Source of the DNA: Streptomyces sp. NBC_01268
Lineage (GTDB): Bacteria > Actinomycetota > Actinomycetes > Streptomycetales > Streptomycetaceae
DNA: 64,000 nt
Direction: 5' to 3'
NCBI RefSeq assembly: GCF_036240795.1
Contig: NZ_CP108454.1
Location: forward strand, 6,384,001 to 6,448,000
Position numbers and translations under genes: made by a program. This document shows positions 26,265-37,236 of this stretch, piece by piece. The notes beneath the pieces are model-generated. The model was given only the letters and a program-made list of their open reading frames with translations, was not told where the DNA came from and ran no database searches. Each line of letters begins with the position of its first letter. Position 1 is the stretch's first letter.

Positions 26265-27818
26265 ATGAGTACACCCAAGCCGACCACCCCGCAGCAGGCC
26301 GTCGCCCCGAAGAAGGGCGGCGACGGCAAAGGCATCGCCCTCTTCGTGATCGCCTCCTGCCAGTTGATGGTCGTTCTCGACATCACCATCGTGAACATCG
26401 CGCTCCCGCACATCCAGAGCGCGCTGGACTTCTCCACCACCAGCCTGTCGTGGGTCGTCAACGCCTATACGCTCACCTTCGGTGGTCTGCTGCTGCTCGG
26501 CGGCCGCGCCGGTGACATCCTCGGCCGCCGCCGGGTCTTCATCTTCGGCGTCCTGCTCTTCGGACTCGCCTCGCTCTTCTGCGGCCTCGCCCAGAGCGAA
26601 TGGCAACTCCTGGCCGCTCGCGCGCTCCAGGGCGTCGGCGGCGCCATCGCCTCGCCGACCTCCCTCTCCCTGATCACCACGACCTTCGACGAAGGGCCCG
26701 AACGCAACAGGGCGTTCGGCGTCTTCGCGGGGGTTTCGGCGGGCGGCGGCGCGATCGGCCTGGTGGCCGGCGGCGTGCTCGTCGAATGGCTCGACTGGCG
26801 CTGGATCTTCTTCGTGAACGTGCCGATCGCCCTGCTCATCGCCTTCCTCACGCCCCGGCACGTCAAGGAGTCCGAGCGGCACCCCGGACACTTCGACTTC
26901 GCGGGCGCGCTGTTCTCGACCCTCGGCATGGTCGCCCTGGTGTACGGCTTCATCCGTGCCGCCCAGGAGGGCTGGCGCGACCCCTACACCATCGGCTCGT
27001 TCGTCGCGGCGATCGTCCTTCTCGTGGCCTTCGTCCTCAACGAACGGCGCTCGCAGCAGCCCATCACCCCCCTGCACATGTTCGCCGACCGCAACCGATC
27101 CGGCACCTACGCCATCATGCTGTGCCTGGCGGCGGCGATCTTCGGCATGTTCTTCTTCCTCACCCTGTTCGTCCAGCAGGTCCTCGGCTTCAGCCCCTTG
27201 TCCACCGGCCTCGCCTTCCTGCCGGTCAGCGCGATCATCGCGGTCGGCGCGGGGCTCACCTCCAACCTGCTGCCGCGCTACGGACCCAAACCCTTCATGG
27301 TGACCGGTTCGCTGCTGGCCGCGGCGGGCCTGTCCTGGCTGACCCTGACCGACGTCGACTCCACCTACCTCGGCAGCATCCTCGGGCCGATCCTGGTCTT
27401 CGGCCTCGGCATGGGCCTGATGTTCGTCTCGCTCACCATCATGGCGCTGTCCAACGTCGAACAGCGCGAGGCCGGAGCCGCCTCCGGACTGCTCAACGCC
27501 ATGCAGCAGGTGGGCGGTTCGCTCGGCCTGTCGATCCTGGTCACGGTCTTCGGCACCGCCAGCCGCAACGAGGCGGACACCCAGGTCCCCCTCTTCCTCT
27601 CCCAGGCGACCCCCGTGGAGAAGGCGCAGTTCGCCAAGACCGGCCAGCTCCCCCCACCCTGGAGCGACCAGGTCCTCAGCTCCGGCGTCTCAGCCGGATT
27701 CGTCACGGCCGCGATCTTCGGCGTGGTCGCCTTCTTCATCGCCCTGTTCGTCATCAAGGTCCGCCCCTCCGACATCGAACGCCTCAAGGGCGGCGGGATG
27801 GTGCCGGGCGGGGGGTGA
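26265..27818 (+). CDS. MFS drug/metabolite exporter, DHA2 (14-TMS, EmrB/QacA-like) family
   Basis: 517 residues with about 14 hydrophobic segments. LDITIVNIALPHIQ in the first segment and GGRAGDILGRRRVF in the first loop are DHA2 family signatures. It should export drugs or hydrophobic acids by proton antiport. ATG 26265 is chosen over GTG 26247 because AGGTGAGGG (26245-26253) is then an upstream ribosome-binding site. It lies 103 nt after the Rid gene on the same strand, so export of aromatic acids of the preceding cluster is possible but not shown. A perfect hairpin follows the gene. Confidence 0.88.
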   Translation: MSTPKPTTPQQAVAPKKGGDGKGIALFVIASCQLMVVLDITIVNIALPHIQSALDFSTTSLSWVVNAYTLTFGGLLLLGGRAGDILGRRRVFIFGVLLFGLASLFCGLAQSEWQLLAARALQGVGGAIASPTSLSLITTTFDEGPERNRAFGVFAGVSAGGGAIGLVAGGVLVEWLDWRWIFFVNVPIALLIAFLTPRHVKESERHPGHFDFAGALFSTLGMVALVYGFIRAAQEGWRDPYTIGSFVAAIVLLVAFVLNERRSQQPITPLHMFADRNRSGTYAIMLCLAAAIFGMFFFLTLFVQQVLGFSPLSTGLAFLPVSAIIAVGAGLTSNLLPRYGPKPFMVTGSLLAAAGLSWLTLTDVDSTYLGSILGPILVFGLGMGLMFVSLTIMALSNVEQREAGAASGLLNAMQQVGGSLGLSILVTVFGTASRNEADTQVPLFLSQATPVEKAQFAKTGQLPPPWSDQVLSSGVSAGFVTAAIFGVVAFFIALFVIKVRPSDIERLKGGGMVPGGG

Positions 27819-27897
27819 CCCGCCCGGCACCACCCGCCCGGTTCCGTACCCCCATGCGATCCGCTCGGCGGACGCGCTGAACTGACACCCCGACGAG

Positions 27898-27929
27898 ACG
27901 GCCCGCCGGACCCGCGTCCGGCGGGCCGT
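27898..27929 (+). terminator. Terminator after the MFS gene
   Basis: A perfect 14-bp stem (27898-27911 with 27916-27929) around the loop CCGC, about 80 nt after the stop. The rest of the 252-nt gap to the next gene shows no convincing ORF. Confidence 0.75.
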
Positions 27930-28070
27930 CGGGCGTCCCGGAGATCGTTTCACCCCACTCCCGAGTGTTTTGGGACAGCAAGGCCGAATCGGCATGGTTT
28001 CGCGCCCCGCCGGTCGTGCGGACCCTGGCTACAGGTCACCGGAGTCGGCAGGGCCGAGGGGGAATCCGCC

Positions 28071-29129
28071 GTGTCTGAGCTGTCGTACGTGCCCGTGTTC
28101 CAAGCCCGACCCCATGCGGTGGAGGCCTACGGCTGGCTGCCACCGACCGACCGGCGGCACGTCGCACCCCTGTGGAACCTGTCACCGAGGCCGGGATGCG
28201 CCGTTCCGGCCCTCGCCGCGGCGCTGGGCCAGGAGCTCCGCTCGGTGAGCCGCGTCCAGCGCCACGGTGCCGCGTGGATCGACGCGCCCTTCGCGGACGA
28301 GGTGCAGGTGTCCGTGCTCGCCGACCTCCTGGACGAGTACTGCGTGTACGGAACCCTCCGGCCGGTGACCGGACCGGACCGGTCGGTGCTCCAACAGGGC
28401 GCGGCCCTCGCGGCCGCTCGCCGCGGGCGGGGGTTCGGGGTCCGTGTCCGCGTCACGGGGGAGTGGGACGCCGCGGCGGCAGAGGGTGTGCGCGCACTGC
28501 TGGAACGTGCCGGGCCCGAAGTCGGCGTCGACCTGCTCCTGGACATGGGTGGAGTGCCCGCATCCCGATCCGATGCCGGCAAGGAGGCGTTGCGCGCCCT
28601 CGACGCCCTGTTCCCCCTCGCGCCCTGGCGCGACGTCTGCGTGCTGAGCGGCGGGTTCCCGAAGGTCACGGTGGAGATGCTGGAGCAGGGGCTGTGCGAG
28701 GAACCGCGAGCGGACTGGGCGTTGTGGCACGAGATGGCGCAGAGCCGACGGGCGTACCTGCCCCTGCTGACGTACGGCGACTACGGCACGCAGCCGGCGG
28801 GCGACATCTCCCGGCTGCCACGGCGGCCCGGCCAGGACGGCGGTGGCCCCGACTGGGGCTTCCTCCGCTACACGACCGAGCAGACGTTCGTCGTGTCGAA
28901 GGTCCTGCACAAGGGCAGGGGGAAGGGCGAGAGACTGGCGTTCAACCGGGCGGCGGCCCGCCGGATCGTCGAGCTGGCGGACTTCCGCGGACCCGCCGCC
29001 GGGGTCGGCGAGACCTGGCTCCGCGACCTGGCCCGAGGGGGCGACAGCACGGGCGCGTTCGCGAAGTGGCTGACCGTGGGAAACGCCCAGCACATGGCCT
29101 ATGTCGCCCGCGCGGCACGACGGCCGTGA
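28071..29129 (+). CDS. Beta family protein (T4 Beta_protein-like), function unknown
   Basis: 352 residues, soluble. The opening SYVPVFQARPHAVEAY and the segment LTYGDYGTQPAGD with a C-terminal WGFLRYT...FVVSK resemble the Beta protein family first noted in phages and scattered among bacteria. No enzymatic motif is recognised. The GTG start is preceded by GAGGGGGAA. The gene stands alone between hairpin terminators. Isolated accessory genes of this family may belong to phage-related functions, but nothing here shows that directly. Confidence 0.6.
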   Translation: MSELSYVPVFQARPHAVEAYGWLPPTDRRHVAPLWNLSPRPGCAVPALAAALGQELRSVSRVQRHGAAWIDAPFADEVQVSVLADLLDEYCVYGTLRPVTGPDRSVLQQGAALAAARRGRGFGVRVRVTGEWDAAAAEGVRALLERAGPEVGVDLLLDMGGVPASRSDAGKEALRALDALFPLAPWRDVCVLSGGFPKVTVEMLEQGLCEEPRADWALWHEMAQSRRAYLPLLTYGDYGTQPAGDISRLPRRPGQDGGGPDWGFLRYTTEQTFVVSKVLHKGRGKGERLAFNRAAARRIVELADFRGPAAGVGETWLRDLARGGDSTGAFAKWLTVGNAQHMAYVARAARRP

Positions 29130-29159
29130 GCGTCGGTCCCGTCACCGTGACGTGGAAGG

Positions 29160-29202
29160 ACCGGGGCCCCGGCGCCGTTGCGGCGGCTGACGGGGCCCCG
29201 GT
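29160..29202. terminator. Bidirectional hairpin between convergent genes
   Basis: ACCGGGGCCCC (29160-29170) pairs perfectly with GGGGCCCCGGT (29192-29202); the loop has an inner GCCG/CGGC stem. It separates the Beta-family gene from the convergent HTH-MurA gene. Confidence 0.65.
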
Positions 29203-29223
29203 CGCGGGTTGCCGCGGGTCTTC

Positions 29224-30753
29224 CTAGATGTCCCGGAAGATCTCGATCTGCGCGCCCACCGAGTTGAGGCGCTCCGCCAGCTCCTCGTAACCGCGGTTGA
29301 TGACGTACACGTTGCGCAGCACCGAGGTGCCCTCGGCGGCCATCATCGCGAGGAGGACGACCACGGCCGGGCGCAGGGCCGGCGGGCACATCATCTCGGC
29401 GGCGCGCCAGCGGGTGGGGCCCTCCACCAGGACGCGGTGGGGGTCCAGGAGCTGGAGGCGGCCGCCGAGGCGGTTGAGGTCGGTGAGGTAGATGGCGCGG
29501 TTGTCGTAGACCCAGTCGTGGATCAGGGTCTTGCCCTGGGCCGTGGCCGCGATGGCCGCGAAGAAGGGCACGTTGTCGATGTTGAGGCCCGGGAAGGGCA
29601 TCGGGTGGATCTTGTCGATCGGCGCCTCCAGCTTGGAGGGGCGGACCGTCAGGTCGACCAGGCGGGTGCGGCCGTTGTCCGCCGCGTACTCGGGCGAGCG
29701 GTCGTGGTCGAGGCCCATCTCCTCCAGGACGGCGAGCTCGATCTCCATGAACTCGATCGGGACCCGGCGGATGGTCAGCTCCGACTCCGTGACGACCGCC
29801 GCGGCGAGCAGGCTCATCGCCTCGACCGGGTCCTCGGAGGGGGAGTAGTCGACGTCGACGTCGATCTGCGGGATGCCGTGCACGGTCAGCGTGGTGGTGC
29901 CGATGCCGTCGACCCGGACGCCCAGGGCCTCCAGGAAGAAGCACAGGTCCTGGACCATGTAGTTGGAGGACGCGTTGCGGATGACGGTCACGCCGTCGTG
30001 GCGGGCCGCCGCCAGCAGGGCGTTCTCGGTCACCGTGTCGCCGCGCTCGGTCAGGACGATCGGGCGGTCCGGCGAGACGGACCGCTCCACCTGGGCGTGG
30101 TACAGGTTGTCGGTCGCCGTGATGTCGAGGCCGAAGCGGCGCAGCGCGATCATGTGCGGCTCGATCGTGCGGGTGCCGAGGTCGCAGCCGCCGGCGTAGG
30201 GCAGCTTGAAGCGGTCCAGGCGGTGCAGCAGCGGGCCGAGGAACATGATGATGGAGCGGGTGCGGATCGCCGCCTCGGCGTCGATCGACTCCATGTCCAG
30301 CTCGGCCGGCGGCACGATCTCCAGGTCGACGCCCTCGTTGATCCAGCGGGTGCGGACACCGATGGAGTTGAGGACCTCCAGGAGGCGGAAGACCTCCTCG
30401 ATGCGCGCGACCCGGCGCAGCACCGTGCGGCCCTTGTTGAGGAGCGAGGCGCAGAGCAGCGCGACGCATGCGTTCTTGCTCGTCTTGACGTCGATCGCGC
30501 CGGAGAGGCGGCGGCGGCCGACGACCCGCAGATGCATGGGGCCGGCGTAACCGAGAGAGACGATCTCGCTGTCGAGCGCTTCGCCGATGCGGGCGATCAT
30601 CTCAAGGCTGATGTTCTGGTTGCCGCGCTCGATCCGGTTGACCGCGCTCTGGCTCGTGCCGAGTGCCTCGGCGAGCTGCGTCTGTGTCCAGCCACGGTGC
30701 TGACGGGCGTCACGGATGAGCTTGCCGATGCGTACGAGGTAGTCGTCTGCCAT
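29224..30753 (-). CDS. XRE-type HTH fused to a MurA-like enolpyruvyl transferase
   Basis: 509 residues. The N-terminal 65 residues form an XRE/Cro helix-turn-helix (WTQTQLAEALGTSQSAVNRIERGNQNIS). The rest aligns with UDP-N-acetylglucosamine 1-carboxyvinyltransferase: SKNACVALL holds the Lys-Asn pair, GGCDLGTRTIEPH keeps the active-site Cys (residue 190) and Arg, and NIDNVPFFAA keeps the catalytic Asp. Normal MurA lacks the HTH and is about 420 residues. It may be a second MurA whose DNA-binding domain ties peptidoglycan precursor state to transcription, or a repressor using the transferase domain as sensor. It corresponds by position to SCO5998. A palindrome 12 nt upstream suggests autoregulation. 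Confidence 0.85.
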   Translation of the reverse strand: MADDYLVRIGKLIRDARQHRGWTQTQLAEALGTSQSAVNRIERGNQNISLEMIARIGEALDSEIVSLGYAGPMHLRVVGRRRLSGAIDVKTSKNACVALLCASLLNKGRTVLRRVARIEEVFRLLEVLNSIGVRTRWINEGVDLEIVPPAELDMESIDAEAAIRTRSIIMFLGPLLHRLDRFKLPYAGGCDLGTRTIEPHMIALRRFGLDITATDNLYHAQVERSVSPDRPIVLTERGDTVTENALLAAARHDGVTVIRNASSNYMVQDLCFFLEALGVRVDGIGTTTLTVHGIPQIDVDVDYSPSEDPVEAMSLLAAAVVTESELTIRRVPIEFMEIELAVLEEMGLDHDRSPEYAADNGRTRLVDLTVRPSKLEAPIDKIHPMPFPGLNIDNVPFFAAIAATAQGKTLIHDWVYDNRAIYLTDLNRLGGRLQLLDPHRVLVEGPTRWRAAEMMCPPALRPAVVVLLAMMAAEGTSVLRNVYVINRGYEELAERLNSVGAQIEIFRDI

Positions 30754-30764
30754 GCCGTCACGTT

Positions 30765-30780
30765 ATCTCAGATATGAGAT
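30765..30780. promoter_or_regulatory. Operator candidate at the HTH-MurA start
   Basis: ATCTCA-gata-TGAGAT, a perfect inverted repeat of 6-bp arms, ends 12 nt upstream of the HTH-MurA ATG. It is well placed for autorepression by the XRE domain of that protein. Confidence 0.6.
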
Positions 30781-30943
30781 GACGCTCGCGGTGGGGTGCG
30801 CCATCGGAGTGACAGGATGTGCGCAACGGGGTGACGCGCTTCCCGTGGAAGGGGAGTTCACCCCTCCGTCCGAGGCGGCGCGCGCCCCGTTCCGCCGCTG
30901 ACGGATCGTGAGGCTCGACCTTGTCGATCGTCCTCCTATGTCC

Positions 30944-30958
30944 TGTTTGTGGCAAACA
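30944..30958. promoter_or_regulatory. TGTTTG-tgg-CAAACA palindrome
   Basis: Perfect 6-bp arms with a 3-nt spacer, located 21 nt beyond the stop of the HTH gene at 30979 and about 190 nt upstream of HTH-MurA. It is AT-rich for this genome and may be a second regulator site for HTH-MurA. The remaining gap (30781-30943) shows no ORF. Confidence 0.4.
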
Positions 30959-30978
30959 CTCCGCGTCCGTACGGGTTG

Positions 30979-31677
30979 TCAGCCCGCGTCCCGCAACCTG
31001 ACCCGCTGGATCTGGCGCGCCAGTGCCCGCCGCGCCGACGGTGAACCGGCCTCGGTGGCCCCGCCCTGCGCCTCCTGCGTGTCGAGCGCCCGGGCGATCC
31101 GGTCGTACGCCTCCCGGTACGCGCCCGGCAGTTCCGCCGCCCGCTCCCGTAGGTCCGCCTCGATCAGGCGGCGCAGCGCGTCCACGTTCTGCGGGGTGAA
31201 CCGCTTCCGGCCGCGCGCCAGCGCGTGCACCGGCCGCGCGCAGTGGGCCGTGTCGTCCAGCGCCTCCGACAGCTCCTCGGCGAGGCCCCACAGGCGCCCT
31301 TCGAGCCACGGGGTGTCGTCCAGGTCGAGCGACAGGTCCGCCGCCTCCCCGGTGCGCGGCTTGGACACCTGCTTGGAGACGGCGGGCTGGCTCATCCCGG
31401 CGAGCCGTGCCAGCCGGTCCTGCGTCCAGCCCGCGTCGGCGAACAGCTGGATCATCTCGGCGCGTGTCCGGCGCATCTCCTCGCCCGCCCGGATGACCTC
31501 GTTCATCCCGGCGAACAGGTCCGCGACCTGTCGCTCGGTCAGGCTGGCGGTCAGGCCGGCGCTCGGGCCGGGGGTCGGGCGGCCGGTCGGATCGCCGGTC
31601 GAACCGCCGGTCAAGCCCCCCGTGCCCTCGGCGGGCGGCCCCGCGGTCGTCGCGCCCTCTTCGCTCTCGGGTGTCAT
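30979..31677 (-). CDS. HTH DNA-binding protein, function unknown
   Basis: 232 residues. After a disordered Gly/Thr/Pro-rich N-terminus (1-45), a helix-turn-helix is clear near 84-107 (TQDRLARLAGMSQPAVSKQV). The rest is helical and charged with no ligand-binding domain I recognise; FTPQNVDALRRLIEADLRERAAELPGAYREAYDRIA is a long helical stretch. It is divergent from the alpha/beta hydrolase gene with only 55 nt between starts, an arrangement typical of a local regulator controlling itself and its neighbour. AGGA lies too close to the ATG for a normal ribosome-binding site, and TATAAC 6 nt upstream suggests a leaderless transcript. Confidence 0.75.
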   Translation of the reverse strand: MTPESEEGATTAGPPAEGTGGLTGGSTGDPTGRPTPGPSAGLTASLTERQVADLFAGMNEVIRAGEEMRRTRAEMIQLFADAGWTQDRLARLAGMSQPAVSKQVSKPRTGEAADLSLDLDDTPWLEGRLWGLAEELSEALDDTAHCARPVHALARGRKRFTPQNVDALRRLIEADLRERAAELPGAYREAYDRIARALDTQEAQGGATEAGSPSARRALARQIQRVRLRDAG

Positions 31678-31682
31678 TCCTC

Positions 31683-31734
31683 AGTTATACCCGCTCTCGA
31701 CACGGGGGATAACCAGGTTGTATAACGTGGTTAT
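31683..31734. promoter_or_regulatory. Divergent, apparently leaderless promoter pair with GTTATA-type operators
   Basis: Plus strand: TCGACA (31697-31702), 18 nt, TATAAC (31721-31726), then ATG 31733, which leaves no room for a leader. Minus strand: TATAAC (31689 down to 31684), then ATG 31677. An inverted repeat ATAACC (31709-31714) / GGTTAT (31729-31734) overlaps the plus-strand -10 box and start codon, and GTTATAC recurs at 31684-31690. Binding of the adjacent HTH protein here would control both genes. Confidence 0.6.
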
Positions 31735-32596
31735 GCGATCCCCTCGCGGCGAGACGCCGCCCTCCTCCCCGCTCCTCCTCACCGCCCCCGACGGCACCCG
31801 CCTGGCCCACCGCCTCACCGGCTCCGGCGCCCCGCTCCTCTGTGTGCCCGGCGGTCCCGCCGACTCCGCCTACCTCGGCGACCTCGGCGGGCTCTCCGCC
31901 CACCGCACCCTGGTGATCCCGGACCTGCGCGGCACCGGCCGCTCCGACCGGCCCGCCGACCCCTCCTCGTACCGCTGCGACCGTCAGGTCGAGGACGTCG
32001 AGGCGCTCCGCCGCCACATCGGGCTCGACCGGGTCGACCTGCTCGGCCACTCCGCGGGCGCCAACCTCGCGGCCCAGTACGCCGCCCGGTACCCGCACCG
32101 CGTCGGCCGGCTCGCCCTGGTCGCCCCCGGGATGCGGGCCGCCGGGGTGGACATCGGCCCCGCGGTGCGGCGCGAGCTGGCGCTGGAGCGGGCGGGGGAG
32201 CCGTGGTTCCCGGCCGCCTTCGCCGCCCTGGAGGCGATCGCCGCGGGGGAGGGGAGCGACTGGGAGGCCGTCGCGCCGTTCCTCTACGGCCGCTGGGACG
32301 AGGCCGCCCGGCGCCACCACGCCGAGGGGCAGCCGGACAACCCGGAGGCCGTCGCGCACTTCGGCGCCGACGGCGCCTTCACCCCGGACACCACCCGCGC
32401 CGCGCTCGCCGCCTTCGCCGCCCCGGTGCTCCTGCTCGCCGGGGCCCACGACCTGAACAGCCCGCCGAGCGCGGTGGCGGAGTTCGCCGCCCTCTTCCCG
32501 CACGCCTCCTTCACGGTCCAGCCGGGGGCCGGGCACTACCCGTGGCTCGACGACCCGGGGCGGTTCGTCGCCGCCCTGGCCGCGTTCCTCGCGTAG
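31733..32596 (+). CDS. Alpha/beta hydrolase (prolyl aminopeptidase-like)
   Basis: 287 residues. Catalytic triad candidates are Ser in the elbow GHSAGA (near 107), Asp in GAHDLNSPP and His in GAGHYPWLD. CVPGGPADSAYL corresponds to the HGGPG oxyanion motif of the proline iminopeptidase branch. The substrate is unknown. ATG 31733 has no Shine-Dalgarno sequence and sits 6 nt after a TATAAC -10 box, so the mRNA is probably leaderless; GTG 31727 in the same frame is less likely. It is regulated most simply by the divergent HTH gene. Confidence 0.8.
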   Translation: MRSPRGETPPSSPLLLTAPDGTRLAHRLTGSGAPLLCVPGGPADSAYLGDLGGLSAHRTLVIPDLRGTGRSDRPADPSSYRCDRQVEDVEALRRHIGLDRVDLLGHSAGANLAAQYAARYPHRVGRLALVAPGMRAAGVDIGPAVRRELALERAGEPWFPAAFAALEAIAAGEGSDWEAVAPFLYGRWDEAARRHHAEGQPDNPEAVAHFGADGAFTPDTTRAALAAFAAPVLLLAGAHDLNSPPSAVAEFAALFPHASFTVQPGAGHYPWLDDPGRFVAALAAFLA

Positions 32597-32612
32597 GTCC
32601 CGGCGGCCGCCG

Positions 32613-34052
32613 TCAGCTCTGGTCCTCCGCGGCGTCCGTGGTCGCCGAAGTCGCCTCGGCCGGGGCGGCAGGGGTGCCGGCGACACCGGCGCCGCCCCTG
32701 AGGATCGTTTCGCACACGGCCTGAAGGGCTTCGACGGTCTCCATCATCAACGCGTACAGGTCGACGTAGATGCCCTGCGTCTCGCCGACCCACTGGGTGA
32801 ACTTCTTCTGGTGCCTTCCCTTCTCGATCCCCTTCAGGGCGTTCCGCACCCTGCGTTCCGCGTCGGCGTCGTAGACCTTTCCCGAGAGGTTGCCCCATCC
32901 GCCCCGCGCGGCCGCCACGTCGGGGGGCAGCGTCAGGGCCTGGACGGCCCCGCCCGCTGCCGTGGTTCCGCACCGCTCCGGAAGTGCGGCCAGGGTGGCG
33001 CTGAACGTGCCGAACGTCGTCGAGTTGGTGTCGCCGCCGGCTTGGCTGACGACGCCCTCGGCGGCGTAGAAGAGCGACTGCGGGTAGCTGTCCGGGTGGC
33101 GCTCCCGCCTGGCCTCGGCGGCCTTCTCCCGCAACAGGGGCAGCTTGGCGAGGAACGCGGCCCGCTGGGCCCTGAAGAGGTCCGGGTTGTCCCGGAGGCC
33201 GATCTTGACGGCCTTGCCGGTCCCGGCGAAGACGGTCGCCAGTCTGGCCTCGGCGTTCGTGGCGAGCTGGTCCGCGGCGTCCGCCAGCTTGTTGAACAGG
33301 TGGTCGCCCTGCTTCGGGGGCGGCCCGGCGGTCTGCTTTCCGTTGGGGTTGAAGGGCATGCGCTGCACGCTGGCCGTGCGGGCGCCGTCCTGTGCGCGGG
33401 GGTGCGTGCCGTGCCCCGCAACGGTCTCCACCGCAGGCGCCCGCATGACCCGGGTGGCGTTGGCCTCCGCCTCGCGCTCGAAGCGGTCGGAGGGGTCGCT
33501 GACCCGCAGCCCGTCCCCGTGGTCGGACCCGGCCACCGGCCCCTGGCGCTGCTGGATCACGTGGGTGAGCTCGTGGGCCAGCGTGTGCTTGTCACCGCCG
33601 CCGGCACCGATGACGACATGGCTGCCCGAGGTGTAGGCCCGGGCGCCGATCTCGCCGGCGGACGCGCGGGCCGCGCTGTCGTCGTGGATGCGGACGTCGG
33701 TGAAGTCCGCGCCGAGGCGGGACTCCATGTCCGTGCGGGTGTGGTCGTCGAGGGGCCGGCCGGGGGTGCTGAGCACGTCGTGGACGGTGGACCGCTGCAC
33801 CGGCGCCGCCTCGGTGGCCCCGGCGGACGGGTCGGCCCGATGGCCGCAGCCGGCTCCGTGCCGGTGCTGTTCGGGTCCCGCGGGCTCGGCGGCCTGGGCC
33901 CAGGGGTGTCCGGCCTGGCGGAGCATCTGGATCATCGCCGTGTTCCCGGCGGCCTCCGGGAGGTTCAGCGCCCCGGACCGGGGCAGGGGTGTCCGGGCCG
34001 GGGCCGGGGTGGAGCGTTCGGGGTCGGGGGTTCGACCGTTCTTGCGGACCAT
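32613..34052 (-). CDS. eCIS core domain (DUF4157) protein with HExxH motif
   Basis: 479 residues. After a disordered N-terminus, residues about 88-170 form a DUF4157 domain: STPGRPLDDHTRTDMESRLG, then DFTDVRIHDDSAARASA, and the metallopeptidase motif HELTH (160-164) in LAHELTHVIQQRQG. DUF4157 is characteristic of proteins linked to extracellular contractile injection systems, where it is found on effectors and cargo. The C-terminal 230 residues are helical and unrecognised and may be the effector part. No signal peptide and no sheath, tube or baseplate gene is nearby, so it is an orphan relative to any injection apparatus. ATG 34052 follows AGGAAGGG at slightly long spacing; a longer form from 34151 is less likely. 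Confidence 0.75.
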   Translation of the reverse strand: MVRKNGRTPDPERSTPAPARTPLPRSGALNLPEAAGNTAMIQMLRQAGHPWAQAAEPAGPEQHRHGAGCGHRADPSAGATEAAPVQRSTVHDVLSTPGRPLDDHTRTDMESRLGADFTDVRIHDDSAARASAGEIGARAYTSGSHVVIGAGGGDKHTLAHELTHVIQQRQGPVAGSDHGDGLRVSDPSDRFEREAEANATRVMRAPAVETVAGHGTHPRAQDGARTASVQRMPFNPNGKQTAGPPPKQGDHLFNKLADAADQLATNAEARLATVFAGTGKAVKIGLRDNPDLFRAQRAAFLAKLPLLREKAAEARRERHPDSYPQSLFYAAEGVVSQAGGDTNSTTFGTFSATLAALPERCGTTAAGGAVQALTLPPDVAAARGGWGNLSGKVYDADAERRVRNALKGIEKGRHQKKFTQWVGETQGIYVDLYALMMETVEALQAVCETILRGGAGVAGTPAAPAEATSATTDAAEDQS

Positions 34053-34248
34053 GCGCGCCGAGGCCCTTCCTGTCGACGTTGCGGGAGGTCGTCCCACGAC
34101 ATCACCGCGGCCGGGGCGCGGAAAGGAAGGGGAGTGCATGACGCCGGGCACGGTTCGCTGCCCGCGGGACCCGGTCGGCGAGGGCCGGCGAGGTCTGCGG
34201 GACGGCCCCGGGGTGACGGCTCGCGGCCGGCTGCTGGCATGCCGGGCA

Positions 34249-34294
34249 TGACCGACCGCCGGTGATGTACTAGAGTTATCTCGACATCGAGATA
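34249..34294 (+). promoter_or_regulatory. Candidate aconitase promoter with palindrome at the start site
   Basis: A possible -35 TGACCG (34249-34254) and -10 TAGAGT (34271-34276) are followed at once by TATCTCGA-CA-TCGAGATA (34277-34294), a perfect dyad with 8-bp arms lying where transcription would begin. A dimeric repressor bound here would block aconitase expression; the regulator is not in the window. Confidence 0.55.
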
Positions 34295-34336
34295 TCTGCC
34301 GAGGCGCACCGCTGCCGCCAACCCGGTAAGGGTTAC

Positions 34337-34355
34337 CTAACTTAGCCTTACCTTA
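34337..34355. promoter_or_regulatory. Iron-box-like site (DmdR/IdeR type) upstream of aconitase
   Basis: CTAACTTAGCCTTACCTTA matches about 13 of 19 positions of the DmdR/IdeR consensus TTAGGTTAGGCTAACCTAA, in an AT-rich tract 68 nt before the aconitase start. Iron control of aconitase, a [4Fe-4S] enzyme, is biologically sensible. The similarity is partial. Confidence 0.45.
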
Positions 34356-34356
34356 G

Positions 34357-37140
<2,784 letters not shown>

Positions 37141-37157
37141 GGATCGGGCAGAACGGC

Positions 37158-37190
37158 AAGGGCCCTCTCCCCGGTGGGGAGAGGGCCCTT
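37158..37190 (+). terminator. Terminator after aconitase
   Basis: Perfect 15-bp stem (37158-37172 with 37176-37190), loop GGT, starting 17 nt after the stop. It also lies downstream of the convergent GH92 gene and can serve both. Confidence 0.85.
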
Positions 37191-37236
37191 CCTCATGTCC
37201 GTGCGGGAGGTGCCCTGCAGCACCTCTCGCACGGGC

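Noticed and set aside
18563..27818. Biosynthetic gene cluster with ligase, monooxygenase and MFS exporter
   Set aside because: No carrier protein, synthase or other assembly enzyme is present; the enzymes and the PaaX regulator fit aromatic-acid degradation.
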